NCBI RefSeq assembly: GCF_017349075.1
Contig: NZ_JAFMOF010000002.1
Coordinates: 372,001 to 436,000 of the forward strand
DNA from: Streptomyces triculaminicus
GTDB taxonomy: Bacteria > Actinomycetota > Actinomycetes > Streptomycetales > Streptomycetaceae
Direction of reading: 5' to 3'
Length of the DNA stretch: 64,000 bases
Position numbers and translations under genes: made by a program. Positions 1 through 12,329 of the stretch are shown here, one piece after another. The notes under the pieces were generated by a model. It ran no database searches, was not told where the DNA came from, and saw nothing but the letters and a program-made list of their open reading frames with translations. Positions within the stretch are counted from its first letter, which is position 1; each line of letters starts with the position of its first letter.

Positions 1-1338
1 TCCATGGGGGAGTCCCTGGGCGTCGCTCCGACCGCGATAGGGCTGGTCGTCACCGCCTACCTGGTGACGCTGGCCGTCCTGATACCGCTCAGCGGCTGGC
101 TGACCGCCCGCTTCGGGCCCCGGCGCGTCTTCCTGACGGCCATCGCCGTCTTCTCCCTCGCCTCGCTGGGCTGCGCGCTGAGCTCCAGCCTCGGCGAACT
201 GGTGGCCATGCGGGTCCTGCAGGGCGCGGGCGGCGCGATGATGGTGCCGGTCGGGCGCCTGATGGTGGTCGCCCGGGCCGCCAAGCCCGACATACCCCGC
301 CTGGTCTCCTACGTCGTCTGGCCCGCCCTGGTCGCCCCCGTGATCGCGCCGCTGCTCGGCGGCCTGCTCACCACCTACGCGAGCTGGCACTGGATGTTCC
401 TGGTCAACCTCCCCCTGGGCGCCGCGGCCTTCGGCATCGCATGGCGCCTGATCGACGCCGCCCCGCCCGGCCCCGACGTGCCGCGCCTGGACCTGTGGGG
501 CGTCCTGCTCACCTCGACCGGCCTCGGCGCGCTGACATGGACGGCGCACCTGCTGTCCGGCGCGGGCGAGCCCTGGCAGCCCGCGGCCGCCACCGGCGCC
601 CTGGCCGTGCTGCTGCTCGCCGTGGCCGCGTGGCACCTGCTGCGCACGGACCGGCCGCTGATCGACCTGCGCACCCTGAAGGTGACGACCTTCCGTGCGT
701 CGGTGTCCGGGGGCTCGCTGTTCTGGATCGTGGTCGCGGCCGTGCCCTTCCTGCTGCCGCTCCTCTTCCAGGAGGTCTTCGGCTGGAGCGCGGTGCGCTC
801 GGGCGCCGTCGTGCTGTTCGTCTTCGTGGGCAACATCGGCATCAAGCCCGCGACCACCTACCTGCTCAACCGCTTCGGCTTCCGGCCGCTGCTGCTCGCC
901 GCCACGCTCGGCGTCGGCGCCACGACGGCCGTCTGCGCCTTCCTCACCGCCGCGACGCCGCTCGCCCTGATCGTCGTGGTCACCGTGGTCAGCGGCGCCG
1001 CCCGCTCGCTGGGCCTGACCTGCTACCAGGTCATCGCCTTCGCCGACGTCCCGCACGAGCGCATGCGGGACGCCAACACCCTGCAGTCCACCGCCCAGCA
1101 GGCCGCCGCGGGCCTGGGCGTCGTCGCCGCCACGGTCGCCCTGCGCGCCGGCGGCCCGCTCGGCGACCTGCTGCCGGGCACCCCGTCCGCGGGCACCGCC
1201 TACGGCATCGCCTTCTGCCTGCTCGCGCTCGTCAGCCTCGGCGCCCTGGCCGGGGCCGTGCGCCTGCACCCGACGGCGGGCGACGCCGTGCGCCGCCCGG
1301 CTCCCGCCCGCGAGCCGGCGCCGGCCGGCGGCCGCTGA
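1..1338 (+). CDS. MFS drug exporter, DHA2/EmrB type (5' partial)
   Basis: Multidrug efflux permease of the major facilitator superfamily. The visible 444 residues begin inside the segment before TM2 (GESLGVAPTAIGLVVTAYLV), and the family's first helix with its NVALP-type motif is missing. The reading frame is open to the window edge, so the ATG at position 4 is probably internal. The motif-A region reads GWLTARFGPRRVF, and about a dozen hydrophobic helices follow, as expected for a 12-14 TM proton antiporter. The C-terminus is a short Pro/Arg-rich tail. The substrate cannot be told from sequence. The marR gene behind it is transcribed towards it, so it may or may not belong to the same regulon. 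Confidence 0.85.
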   Translation, partial: SMGESLGVAPTAIGLVVTAYLVTLAVLIPLSGWLTARFGPRRVFLTAIAVFSLASLGCALSSSLGELVAMRVLQGAGGAMMVPVGRLMVVARAAKPDIPRLVSYVVWPALVAPVIAPLLGGLLTTYASWHWMFLVNLPLGAAAFGIAWRLIDAAPPGPDVPRLDLWGVLLTSTGLGALTWTAHLLSGAGEPWQPAAATGALAVLLLAVAAWHLLRTDRPLIDLRTLKVTTFRASVSGGSLFWIVVAAVPFLLPLLFQEVFGWSAVRSGAVVLFVFVGNIGIKPATTYLLNRFGFRPLLLAATLGVGATTAVCAFLTAATPLALIVVVTVVSGAARSLGLTCYQVIAFADVPHERMRDANTLQSTAQQAAAGLGVVAATVALRAGGPLGDLLPGTPSAGTAYGIAFCLLALVSLGALAGAVRLHPTAGDAVRRPAPAREPAPAGGR

Positions 1339-1352
1339 CGTCCACCGGAACC

Positions 1353-1385
1353 GACGGGGGCGGCCGCGACGCGGCCGCCCCCGTC
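1353..1385. terminator. Bidirectional terminator hairpin between the exporter and marR
   Basis: Perfect 15-bp GC inverted repeat (1353-1367 with 1371-1385, 3-nt loop) between two converging genes. There is no T-tract, which is usual for Streptomyces. About 85 bp from here to the marR stop hold nothing recognisable. Confidence 0.7.
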
Positions 1386-1471
1386 CGGCTGTGCCCGCCC
1401 GAGGTGGCCGGAATCCGACGACCCGGGCGGGAGCCCGCCGCTCGGCGGGGATCCGTTCGGCGGGAGGGCGT

Positions 1472-1942
1472 TCAGCAGGGGTCCGACTCGTGCTCCTCGA
1501 GCCGCTCGGAGATCGCCTCGCACGCCTCCGCGAACCGGTCGAGCAGCTCGGGCCCCAGCACGTCGGCGAACATCGCCCGGACCGAGGCCGCGTGCGTCGG
1601 CGCCGCACGGACGATGGCCGCGTAGCCCTGCTCGGTCAGCACCACCTCCGGGTACCGGGCGCCCGGCACCGCCTCCCGGCCGACCAGGCCGCGCCGCTCC
1701 ATCCGGGACAGCTGGTGGGACAGCCGGCTCTTCTCCCACTGGGTGGCCCGGCCCAGGTCCGCGGCCCGCATCCGCCGTCCCGGCACCTCGGAGAGGTTCA
1801 CCAGGATCTCGAAGTCCTGCGGGGACAGGTCGAACTTCCGCTGCAGCTGCCGGCCCAGATGGGTGCTCAGGCGTTTGCTCATGGCCAGGTATGCCCGCCA
1901 CGCCCGCTGTTGCGTCTCGTCAAGCCAGGGTTCCTCTGCCAT
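1472..1942 (-). CDS. MarR family transcriptional regulator
   Basis: Winged-helix regulator of 156 aa. The core reads LSPQDFEILVNLSEVPGR, then a recognition-helix and wing region around RAADLGRATQWEKSRLSHQLSRMERRGLV, typical of MarR proteins. Several in-frame ATG codons exist (1960, 1951, 1942). I chose 1942 because a TAGAAT -10 box (1955-1950, minus strand) would place transcription start on that A, giving a leaderless mRNA; the earlier ATGs lie in the promoter. It is divergent from the NmrA-like gene, and two matching inverted repeats lie between them, so autoregulation plus control of the neighbour is likely. The ligand is unknown. Confidence 0.85.
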   Translation of the reverse strand: MAEEPWLDETQQRAWRAYLAMSKRLSTHLGRQLQRKFDLSPQDFEILVNLSEVPGRRMRAADLGRATQWEKSRLSHQLSRMERRGLVGREAVPGARYPEVVLTEQGYAAIVRAAPTHAASVRAMFADVLGPELLDRFAEACEAISERLEEHESDPC

Positions 1943-1961
1943 GGGACGCATTCTAGCCATA

Positions 1962-2008
1962 GGTTGACGCATCAACCCGAGCCCTCTACTTTGGTTGTCA
2001 TATCAACC
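1962..2008. promoter_or_regulatory. Twin operators in the marR / NmrA divergent promoter
   Basis: Two copies of GGTTG(A/T)-N4-TCAACC, at 1962-1977 and 1993-2008, with centres 31 bp apart (about three helical turns). A plus-strand promoter TTGACG (1964-1969), 17-bp spacer, TACTTT (1987-1992) overlaps the first copy and abuts the second. Binding of the MarR dimer would block both directions. The sequences and spacing are seen directly; assignment to this MarR is inference. Confidence 0.7.
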
Positions 2009-2030
2009 TGCAGTTCGGGGAGGACTGGAA

Positions 2031-2996
2031 ATGAGCGAGCAGAAGATCATCGCGGTGGTGGGGGCGACCGGCGCTCAGGGCGGCGGGCTGGCCCGGGCGA
2101 TCCTGGCCGACCGCGACGGGGGGTTCGCCGTCCGGGCGATCACCCGTAACACCGAGTCGGCCAAGGCCCAGGCGCTCGCCGACCTCGGAGCCGAGGTCGT
2201 GGCGGCCGACCTCGACGACGAGGCCGCGCTGCGGGCCGCGTTCGAGGGCGCGTACGGCGCGTTCGTGGTGACCAACTTCTGGGAGCAGCGCTCGGAGGAC
2301 GAGGCGCGCACCCGCACCGCGGCCCAGATGGAACTGGCCCAGGCCGGCAACGCCGCGCGGGCCGCCAAGGCCGCGGGCGTGCGCCACGTCGTCTGGTCCA
2401 CCCTGGAGGACACCCGCCCGTTCTTCGGGCTCGGCGGCGAGCGGGTGCCGACGCTCGACGACGGCACGTACACGGTGCCGCACTTCGACGCCAAGGCCGA
2501 GGCCGACGACATCTTCCGCGAGGCGGGCGTGCCGACCACGTTCCTGCGCACGAGCCTGAACTTCGACGCCTTCCTGACCATGATGGCGCCGCGCCGCGAC
2601 GAGCAGGGCGCGCTCGTGCTCGCCCTGGCCATGGGCGACGCGACGATGTCCGGGATCGCCTCCGAGGACGTCGGCCGGACCGCGTACGGCATCCTCCGCC
2701 GCGGCGGCGACCTCATCGGTCAGACGATCTCCGTCGCCGGCGACCACCTGACCGGCGAGGAGTACGCCGCGGCCATGAGCAAGGCCTTCGGCGAGCCGGT
2801 CACCTACTACGCGCAGCCCTTCGAGCAGCTGCGCCAGTTCTCCGTCGAGACCGCCAACATGTTCCAGTACTACGCCGAGAACGAGAAGGAGTTCGTCGGC
2901 GCTCGTGACCTCAGCCGGGCCCGGGAGCTCAACCCGGAGCTGCAGTCCTTCGAGGCCTGGCTGGCCGCCCACGCCGACGCCATCCCCCGGGGCTAG
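2031..2996 (+). CDS. NmrA-like / atypical SDR NAD(P)-binding protein
   Basis: Protein of 321 aa with an N-terminal Rossmann motif, VVGATGAQGGGLARAIL, followed by the NmrA-family pattern (RAITRNTESAKAQALADLGAEVVAADLDD, then GAYGAFVVTNFWE and RHVVWSTLED). The family includes redox-sensing NmrA and HSCARG-like proteins as well as enzymes. The tyrosine-lysine catalytic pair of classical SDRs is not evident, so it may sense NADP rather than catalyse. The start is ATG 2031 behind GGGGAGGA (2017-2024); a longer TTG reading at 1995 would run through the operator. Expressed from the MarR-controlled divergent promoter. Confidence 0.85.
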   Translation: MSEQKIIAVVGATGAQGGGLARAILADRDGGFAVRAITRNTESAKAQALADLGAEVVAADLDDEAALRAAFEGAYGAFVVTNFWEQRSEDEARTRTAAQMELAQAGNAARAAKAAGVRHVVWSTLEDTRPFFGLGGERVPTLDDGTYTVPHFDAKAEADDIFREAGVPTTFLRTSLNFDAFLTMMAPRRDEQGALVLALAMGDATMSGIASEDVGRTAYGILRRGGDLIGQTISVAGDHLTGEEYAAAMSKAFGEPVTYYAQPFEQLRQFSVETANMFQYYAENEKEFVGARDLSRARELNPELQSFEAWLAAHADAIPRG

Positions 2997-4266
<1,270 letters not shown>

Positions 4267-4270
<4 letters not shown>

Positions 4271-5418
4271 GCGTCACCGCAGCGAAGGGATTCACGGCCG
4301 CGGGCATCGCCGCCGGGATCAAGGAGAGCGGCAGCCCCGACCTGGCCCTGGTGGTCAACCGCGGCCCCCGCCTGGCCGCCGCCGGCGTCTTCACCGCCAA
4401 CCGGGTGAAGGCCGCGCCCGTCCTGTGGTCGCAGCAGGTCCTGCGCGGCGGCCAGGTCTCGGCCGTCGTCCTCAACTCCGGCGGCGCCAACGCCTGCACC
4501 GGCCCCGAGGGCTTCCAGGACACCCACGCCACCGCCGAGAAGGCCGCCCAGGTCCTCGGCCACAGCGCGGGTGAGATCGCCGTCGCCTCCACCGGCCTCA
4601 TCGGCGTCCGGCTGCCCATGGACAAGCTCCTGGCCGGCCTCGACAAGGCCGCGGTCGAACTCTCCGAGCACGGCGGCGAGAAGGCCGCCATCGCCATCAA
4701 GACCACCGACACCGTCCACAAGACCGCCGTCGCCCAGGGTGACGGCTGGACGGTGGGCGGCATGGCCAAGGGTGCCGGCATGCTCGCGCCCGGCCTCGCC
4801 ACCATGCTCGTCGTCCTCACCACCGACGCCGACGTGGACGCCCCCGGCCTCGACGCCGCCCTGCGCTCCGCGACCCGGCAGACCTTCGACCGGGTCGACT
4901 CCGACGGCTGCATGTCCACCAACGACACCGTGCTGCTGCTGGCCTCCGGCGCCTCCGGCGTCACCCCGGAGGCGGCCGCGTTCGCCGAGACCGTACGGAC
5001 CGTCTGCGACGACCTGGCCCGCCAGCTCATCGGCGACGCCGAGGGCGCCAGCAAGGACATCCGCATCGAGGTCGTCGGCGCGGCCACCGAGGACGACGCC
5101 GTGGAGGTGGGCCGCTCCATCGCCCGCAACAACCTCCTCAAGTGCGCCATCCACGGCGAGGACCCCAACTGGGGCCGGGTGCTCTCCGCCATCGGCACCA
5201 CCTCCGCCGCCTTCGACCCCGACAGGCTGAACGTGGCCATCAACGGCGTGTGGGTCTGCCGGAACGGGTCCGTCGGCGACGACCGCGACCTCGTCGACAT
5301 GCGCTACCGGGAGGTCCGCATCACCGCCGACCTGGCCGAGGGCACCGAGTCGGCCGTCATCTGGGCCAACGACCTCACCGCCGACTACGTCCACGAGAAC
5401 AGCGCGTACTCCTCATGA
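4267..5418 (+). CDS. argJ: Bifunctional ornithine acetyltransferase / N-acetylglutamate synthase
   Basis: Recycles the acetyl group from N-acetylornithine to glutamate, making the pathway cyclic. 383 aa. The self-cleavage site typical of ArgJ is visible: [19 protein letters not shown], where the Thr of ATML becomes the nucleophile and new N-terminus of the beta chain. [17 protein letters not shown] near the C-terminus is also characteristic. The start is GTG 4267 with AAGGAG five bases upstream. The stop overlaps the argB ATG (ATGA). Whether it is bifunctional or acetyl-ornithine-only cannot be decided from sequence. Confidence 0.95.
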
Positions 5419-6344
5419 CCGCCACCACCGAGCCCCAGAGCACCCGCAGGCACACCGCCCTGCCCAAGGCCCGCACCCTCGTCGAGGCGCTGCCCTGGCT
5501 GACGCGCCATCACGGCAGGACCGTCGTCATCAAGTTCGGCGGCAACGCCATGGTCGACGAGTCGCTGAAGGCCGCCTTCGCCCAGGACGTCGTCTTCCTG
5601 CGCCAGGCCGGCCTCAAGCCCGTCGTCGTGCACGGCGGCGGCCCCCAGATCAGCGCCCACCTCGACCGGCTGGGCCTGGAGTCGGAGTTCAAGGCCGGGC
5701 TGCGGGTCACCACGCCCGAGGCGATGGACGCCGTACGGATGGTCCTGGCCGGCCAGGTGCAGCGCGAGCTCGTCGGGCTGCTCAACCAGCACGGCCCGCT
5801 CGCCGTCGGGCTCACCGGCGAGGACGCGCACCTGATGGCGGCCACCCAGCACTACGCCCACGTCGACGGCGAACGCGTCGACATCGGCCGGGTCGGCGAG
5901 GTCACCGGGATCGACCCGGGCATCGTCCGCACCCTGCTGGACGACGGCCGCATCCCGGTCATCTCCTCCATCGCGCACAGCGCCGACGCCGACGACGCCG
6001 GCGGCGTGTTCAACGTCAACGCCGACACGGCCGCCGCCGCCCTCGCCGTCGCGCTGGGCGCGGAGACGCTGATGGTCCTCACCGACGTCGAGGGCCTCTA
6101 CGCGGACTGGCCGCACAGCGACGACGTCATCAGCAGGCTCACCGCCAGCGAGCTCGAGGAGCTGCTGCCCGAGCTGGCCAGCGGCATGGTGCCCAAGATG
6201 GAGGGCTGCCTGCACGCCGTGCGCGGCGGCGTCACCACCGCCCGCGTGATCGACGGGCGGGTCCAGCACTCGATCCTGCTGGAGATCTTCACCGACGAGG
6301 GCATCGGCACCATGGTCGTCCCCGACCCCGAGGGGCAGCAGTGA
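5415..6344 (+). CDS. argB: Acetylglutamate kinase
   Basis: Phosphorylates N-acetylglutamate, the committed and usually arginine-inhibited step. 309 aa. The amino-acid kinase fold shows the phosphate-binding [11 protein letters not shown], then [11 protein letters not shown], the acetylglutamate-site region [16 protein letters not shown] and VLTDVEGLY. The N-terminal extension of about 30 residues fits the hexameric, arginine-sensitive type, although sensitivity itself is inference. Translationally coupled to argJ upstream (ATGA) and argD downstream (GTGA). Confidence 0.96.
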   Translation: MTATTEPQSTRRHTALPKARTLVEALPWLTRHHGRTVVIKFGGNAMVDESLKAAFAQDVVFLRQAGLKPVVVHGGGPQISAHLDRLGLESEFKAGLRVTTPEAMDAVRMVLAGQVQRELVGLLNQHGPLAVGLTGEDAHLMAATQHYAHVDGERVDIGRVGEVTGIDPGIVRTLLDDGRIPVISSIAHSADADDAGGVFNVNADTAAAALAVALGAETLMVLTDVEGLYADWPHSDDVISRLTASELEELLPELASGMVPKMEGCLHAVRGGVTTARVIDGRVQHSILLEIFTDEGIGTMVVPDPEGQQ

Positions 6345-7528
6345 ACAACGCGGACCTCACCCGGCGCTGGCAGGGCGCGCTGATGGACAACTACGGCACC
6401 CCCCGCATCCCGCTCGTACGCGGCGAGGGGACGGCCGTATGGGACGCCGACGGCACGCGCTACCTCGACTTCGTCGGCGGCATCGCCGTCAACGCGCTCG
6501 GCCACGCGCACCCCGCGATCGTCCGGGCGGTGTCCGACCAGATCGCCACCCTCGGCCACGTCTCCAACCTCTTCACCGCCGAGCCCACCGTCAGGCTCGC
6601 CGAGCGGCTGCTGGAGCTGGCGGGCCGCCCCGGGCGCGTGTACTTCTCCAACTCCGGCGCCGAGGCCGTCGAGGCCGCCGTCAAGATCGGACGGCGCACC
6701 GGGCGTACGCACATGGTCGCCGCCGCCGGCGGCTTCCACGGCCGCACGATGGGCGCCCTCGCCCTGACCGGCCAGCCCGCCAAGCAGGAACCCTTCCTTC
6801 CGCTGCCCGGCGACGTCACCCACGTCCCGTACGGCGACACGGAGGCGCTGCGGGCCGCGGTCACCACCGACACCGCGCTCGTGGTCCTGGAACCCGTCCA
6901 GGGCGAGAACGGCGTGGTCGTGCCTCCGCCCGGCTATCTCGCGGCGGCACGGGAGATCACCCGGGCCACCGGAACGCTGCTCGTCCTGGACGAGATCCAG
7001 ACAGGTATCGGCCGCACCGGCGACTGGTTCGCGCACCTCGAGCAGGGCGTCGAACCCGACGTCGTCACCCTCGCCAAGGGCCTCGGCGGCGGCCTGCCCA
7101 TCGGCGCCACCCTGGCCTTCGGCCCCGCCACCGACCTGCTGACGCCCGGTCAGCACGGCTCCACGTTCGGCGGCAACCCCGTCTCCTGCGCGGCCGCGCT
7201 CGCCGTCCTGGACACCCTCGCGGCCGAGGAAACCCTCCGACAGGTCCGCCGTACGGGCCGCCTGTTGAGTGACGGGATCGCTGCGCTCGGCCACCCCCTG
7301 GTGGACCACGTCCGTGGCACCGGCCTGCTCCTGGGTATTGTCCTTGGCGAGCCCCTCGCACCGAAGGTGCAGCAGGCGGCCCAGGAAGCCGGTCTCCTGG
7401 TGAACGCGGTCGCGCCCCACGTGGTGCGGCTGGCCCCGCCACTGATCATCACCGAGGATGAGGTGGGGGCGTTCCTCCGGGCGCTGCCAGGTGTCCTGGA
7501 CGCCGCCGGCAGGGCCCACGAGGAATGA
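6341..7528 (+). CDS. argD: Acetylornithine aminotransferase
   Basis: PLP-dependent class III aminotransferase converting N-acetylglutamate semialdehyde to N-acetylornithine. 395 aa. Visible are the PLP-phosphate and substrate regions ([33 protein letters not shown]), the PLP-ring Asp in [14 protein letters not shown], and the Schiff-base Lys in [14 protein letters not shown]. The GTG start overlaps the argB stop, and the gene ends in an ATGA overlap with argR. Confidence 0.96.
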   Translation: MNNADLTRRWQGALMDNYGTPRIPLVRGEGTAVWDADGTRYLDFVGGIAVNALGHAHPAIVRAVSDQIATLGHVSNLFTAEPTVRLAERLLELAGRPGRVYFSNSGAEAVEAAVKIGRRTGRTHMVAAAGGFHGRTMGALALTGQPAKQEPFLPLPGDVTHVPYGDTEALRAAVTTDTALVVLEPVQGENGVVVPPPGYLAAAREITRATGTLLVLDEIQTGIGRTGDWFAHLEQGVEPDVVTLAKGLGGGLPIGATLAFGPATDLLTPGQHGSTFGGNPVSCAAALAVLDTLAAEETLRQVRRTGRLLSDGIAALGHPLVDHVRGTGLLLGIVLGEPLAPKVQQAAQEAGLLVNAVAPHVVRLAPPLIITEDEVGAFLRALPGVLDAAGRAHEE

Positions 7529-8094
7529 CGACCCGGAGACTGACGACAACGATGACCGAGGCGCAGGAGACCGAGCCGGGCCACGGCGGACAGGCCGTGC
7601 CGCAGACCCGTACCGCACGCCACCGCCGGATCGTGGACATCCTCAGCCGGCAGGCCGTGCGGTCCCAGAGCCAGCTCGCCAAGCTGCTGGCGGACGACGG
7701 GCTCTCCGTCACCCAGGCCACGCTCTCCCGAGACCTCGACGAACTGGGTGCCGTCAAGATCCGCAACACCGGCGGCGAGCTGATCTACGCCGTCCCCTCC
7801 GAGGGCGGCGACCGCACCCCCCGCGCCCCGCTGGGGGAGTCCGCCACCGAGGCCCGCATGGGCCGCCTCGCCGCCGAGCTGCTGATCTCCGCCGAGGCCT
7901 CCGCCAACCTGGTCGTGCTGCGCACCCCGCCGGGCGCGGCCCAGTTCTTCGCCTCGGCCATCGACCAGGCGGGCGTCCACGAGATCATCGGCACCATCGC
8001 CGGCGACGACACCCTCCTGCTGATCAGCCGCGACCCGGCCGGCGGCCAGGCCCTGGCGGACCACCTGCTGAGGCTGGCGCAGAAGGAAGGCTGA
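7525..8094 (+). CDS. argR: Arginine repressor
   Basis: Hexameric arginine-responsive repressor (AhrC/ArgR). 189 aa, longer than the usual 150-170 because of a 30-residue N-terminal tail. Winged-helix DNA-binding domain: [24 protein letters not shown], then [19 protein letters not shown]-terminal arginine-binding and trimerisation domain: [14 protein letters not shown], then [21 protein letters not shown] 7525 overlaps the argD stop; an internal ATG at 7552 is an alternative. As the last gene of the operon it probably regulates its own synthesis through the argC operators and acts on argG as well. Confidence 0.95.
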   Translation: MTTRRLTTTMTEAQETEPGHGGQAVPQTRTARHRRIVDILSRQAVRSQSQLAKLLADDGLSVTQATLSRDLDELGAVKIRNTGGELIYAVPSEGGDRTPRAPLGESATEARMGRLAAELLISAEASANLVVLRTPPGAAQFFASAIDQAGVHEIIGTIAGDDTLLLISRDPAGGQALADHLLRLAQKEG

Positions 8095-8099
8095 GCGCC

Positions 8100-8182
8100 C
8101 CCGCGGCGGGGGCCCCGGTCCCCGCCGCGGGCGATCGCCCGGATAACGCGAAAGGCCGTTTCCGCGTCTGCGGAAACGGCCT
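8100..8182. terminator. Two hairpins ending the arg operon
   Basis: A 12-bp GC stem (8100-8111 with 8120-8131) is followed by a perfect 13-bp stem, AGGCCGTTTCCGC (8153-8165) with its complement (8170-8182) around a GTCT loop. They separate argR from the converging tRNA-Pro and may stop transcription from both sides. Confidence 0.8.
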
Positions 8183-8203
8183 ACGACCTGCGAAAATCGC
8201 TGG

Positions 8204-8277
<74 letters not shown>

Positions 8278-8374
8278 GTGCGACGTTCCCTCCGGTGTTT
8301 TCTTCCCGGTGGGGCGTGCAGAAAGAAAATATCCTGTTCCGGGCTGTGATCCAAATCCGGGGGTCCGGTGGGGG

Positions 8375-8917
8375 TCAGGTGCGGCGCTTGAAGGTGTCCG
8401 TGGGGATGTCGACCGCCCGCCCGTCCGGAAGGCGGAGGGGGATGGTGTCGCCGTACTTGTACAGCTCGCGCCGGGCGTAGATGTCGTCCCTGGGGCGAGT
8501 GAGCAGGGTGCACTCCCCGAGGAACGGGTCGATGATCAGGTAGACGGGGACGCCGAAGCGGGCGTACTGCCGCACCTTGATCGCGTAGTCGTTCTTGTCG
8601 TACTTCGACGAGACGACCTCGATTGCGGCCAGGAGGTCCTCGTAGGTGAACTTCTCCGTGGCCTCGTCCTCGACGATCGACAGGTCCGGGCAGCGCTTGG
8701 GCTCCCCGGGGAAGGCGAACTCGACGTCGGAGAACACGCGGTCCTTCCGGATACCGGCTGTCACGGCGGCGTCGCGGACGTCAAAGATGGTCAGGCTCTG
8801 GACGCTGCTCTGCGGCGTCATGATGATGCGGTCCCCCACTGCTTCGATCTTGAAGCCGTCCAGCACCGCCGCGATGCGCTCGATGGTTTCCTGCAGGGAA
8901 TCGCTCTGCGCGGTCAT
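8375..8917 (-). CDS. Uma2 family (DUF820) predicted nuclease
   Basis: 180 aa. The PD-(D/E)XK-like Uma2 core is clear: CPDLSIVE (acidic residue), then [35 protein letters not shown], containing the usual Glu, a Lys-rich strand and the conserved YxxxGVPxYxIIDP element. These proteins occur in many copies in Streptomyces and their role is unknown. I chose ATG 8917; a TTG two codons upstream (8923) has better spacing to GGGAGG and is equally possible. It lies alone between tRNA-Pro and argG, suggesting insertion beside the tRNA. Confidence 0.85.
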   Translation of the reverse strand: MTAQSDSLQETIERIAAVLDGFKIEAVGDRIIMTPQSSVQSLTIFDVRDAAVTAGIRKDRVFSDVEFAFPGEPKRCPDLSIVEDEATEKFTYEDLLAAIEVVSSKYDKNDYAIKVRQYARFGVPVYLIIDPFLGECTLLTRPRDDIYARRELYKYGDTIPLRLPDGRAVDIPTDTFKRRT

Positions 8918-9012
8918 GGTCAAAACAGCCTCCCCTACTTGGGCCGATCGATAGTCGCATCGTAGACCCCGCCCGAACGCGCCGAAGCCCGAACATTCAC
9001 CCTCGCGCGCTA

Positions 9013-9046
9013 TTGACGAAACATACGGCGCAGTGCATAGTTATGC
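9013..9046 (+). promoter_or_regulatory. argG promoter with ARG box over the -10
   Basis: The -35 is TTGACG (9013-9018), the spacer 17 bp, and the -10 CATAGT (9036-9041). A perfect inverted repeat GCATA-GT-TATGC (9035-9046) covers the -10. It matches the argC box in 10 of 12 positions. This places argG-argH under ArgR even though they are separated from the main operon. Confidence 0.75.
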
Positions 9047-9090
9047 CTAACAGCGCATGGAACAGCGCACTGCACCGTAAGGAGAAACCC

Positions 9091-11714
<2,624 letters not shown>

Positions 11715-11720
11715 TCATTT

Positions 11721-11778
11721 TGAGACGGCCACCACCCGAATGAGACATTCGTGTCTCATTCGGGTTATGGTCGTCTCA
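11721..11778. promoter_or_regulatory. Nested palindromic TetR operator
   Basis: A perfect 32-bp palindrome (14-bp arms 11734-11747 and 11752-11765, TTCG centre) carries TGAGAC and GTCTCA. A second pair of the same hexamers lies outside it at 11721-11726 and 11773-11778, symmetric about the identical centre (11749.5) and offset by exactly 20 bp. The region covers the presumed tetR promoter; TATGGT (11766-11771) six bases before the ATG suggests a leaderless start. Confidence 0.75.
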
Positions 11779-12329
11779 TGAGCCTTGATCGCCGCGAGCA
11801 TGTACTGAGAGCAGCCGCAGCCCTGCTCACCCGTAAGGCGACCGCCTCCATGGACGAGATCGCCAAGGCCGCCGGCATCAGCCGCGCCACCCTCCACCGC
11901 CACTTCGCCGGCCGCGACGCGCTCGTACGGGCCCTGGAGAAGCTCGGCATCGAGCAGTTCGAGCGGGCCCTGGACGAGGCCCGGCTGGACGAGGGCGACG
12001 CGGCGCAGGCCGTGCGCCGGCTGATCGTGAAGGCCGAGCCGGCCGCCGGCCTGATGTCCTTCCTGTACTCCGAGAACCAGCTCTTCGAGGGCGAGGTCAA
12101 CGACGGCTGGAACCGTCTCGACGCCCGCGTCCACGCGCTCTTCCTGCGCGGCCAGGAGGAGGGTGCCTTCCGGGTCGACCTCTCACCCGCCTGGCTCACC
12201 GACGCGCTGTACGGGCTGATCGCCTCCGGGGCGTGGGCCGTGCAGGATGGGCGGGTGGCCGCCAAGGACCTCACCCGCATGGTCTCCGAGCTGTTGCTCG
12301 GCGGGGCGCAGCGGAGGGCCGAGCGGTGA
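11778..12329 (+). CDS. TetR family transcriptional regulator
   Basis: 183 aa. N-terminal HTH: REHVLRAAAALLTRKATASMDEIAKAAGISRATLHRHFAGRDALVRAL. The alpha-helical ligand domain is not informative about the inducer. I chose ATG 11778, which follows directly on the operator, rather than a GTG 27 bp upstream that lies inside the palindrome. Its stop overlaps the GTG of the exporter gene, so regulator and pump form one operon that is probably autorepressed through the 11721-11778 element and derepressed by the pump's substrate. Confidence 0.9.
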   Translation: MSLDRREHVLRAAAALLTRKATASMDEIAKAAGISRATLHRHFAGRDALVRALEKLGIEQFERALDEARLDEGDAAQAVRRLIVKAEPAAGLMSFLYSENQLFEGEVNDGWNRLDARVHALFLRGQEEGAFRVDLSPAWLTDALYGLIASGAWAVQDGRVAAKDLTRMVSELLLGGAQRRAER

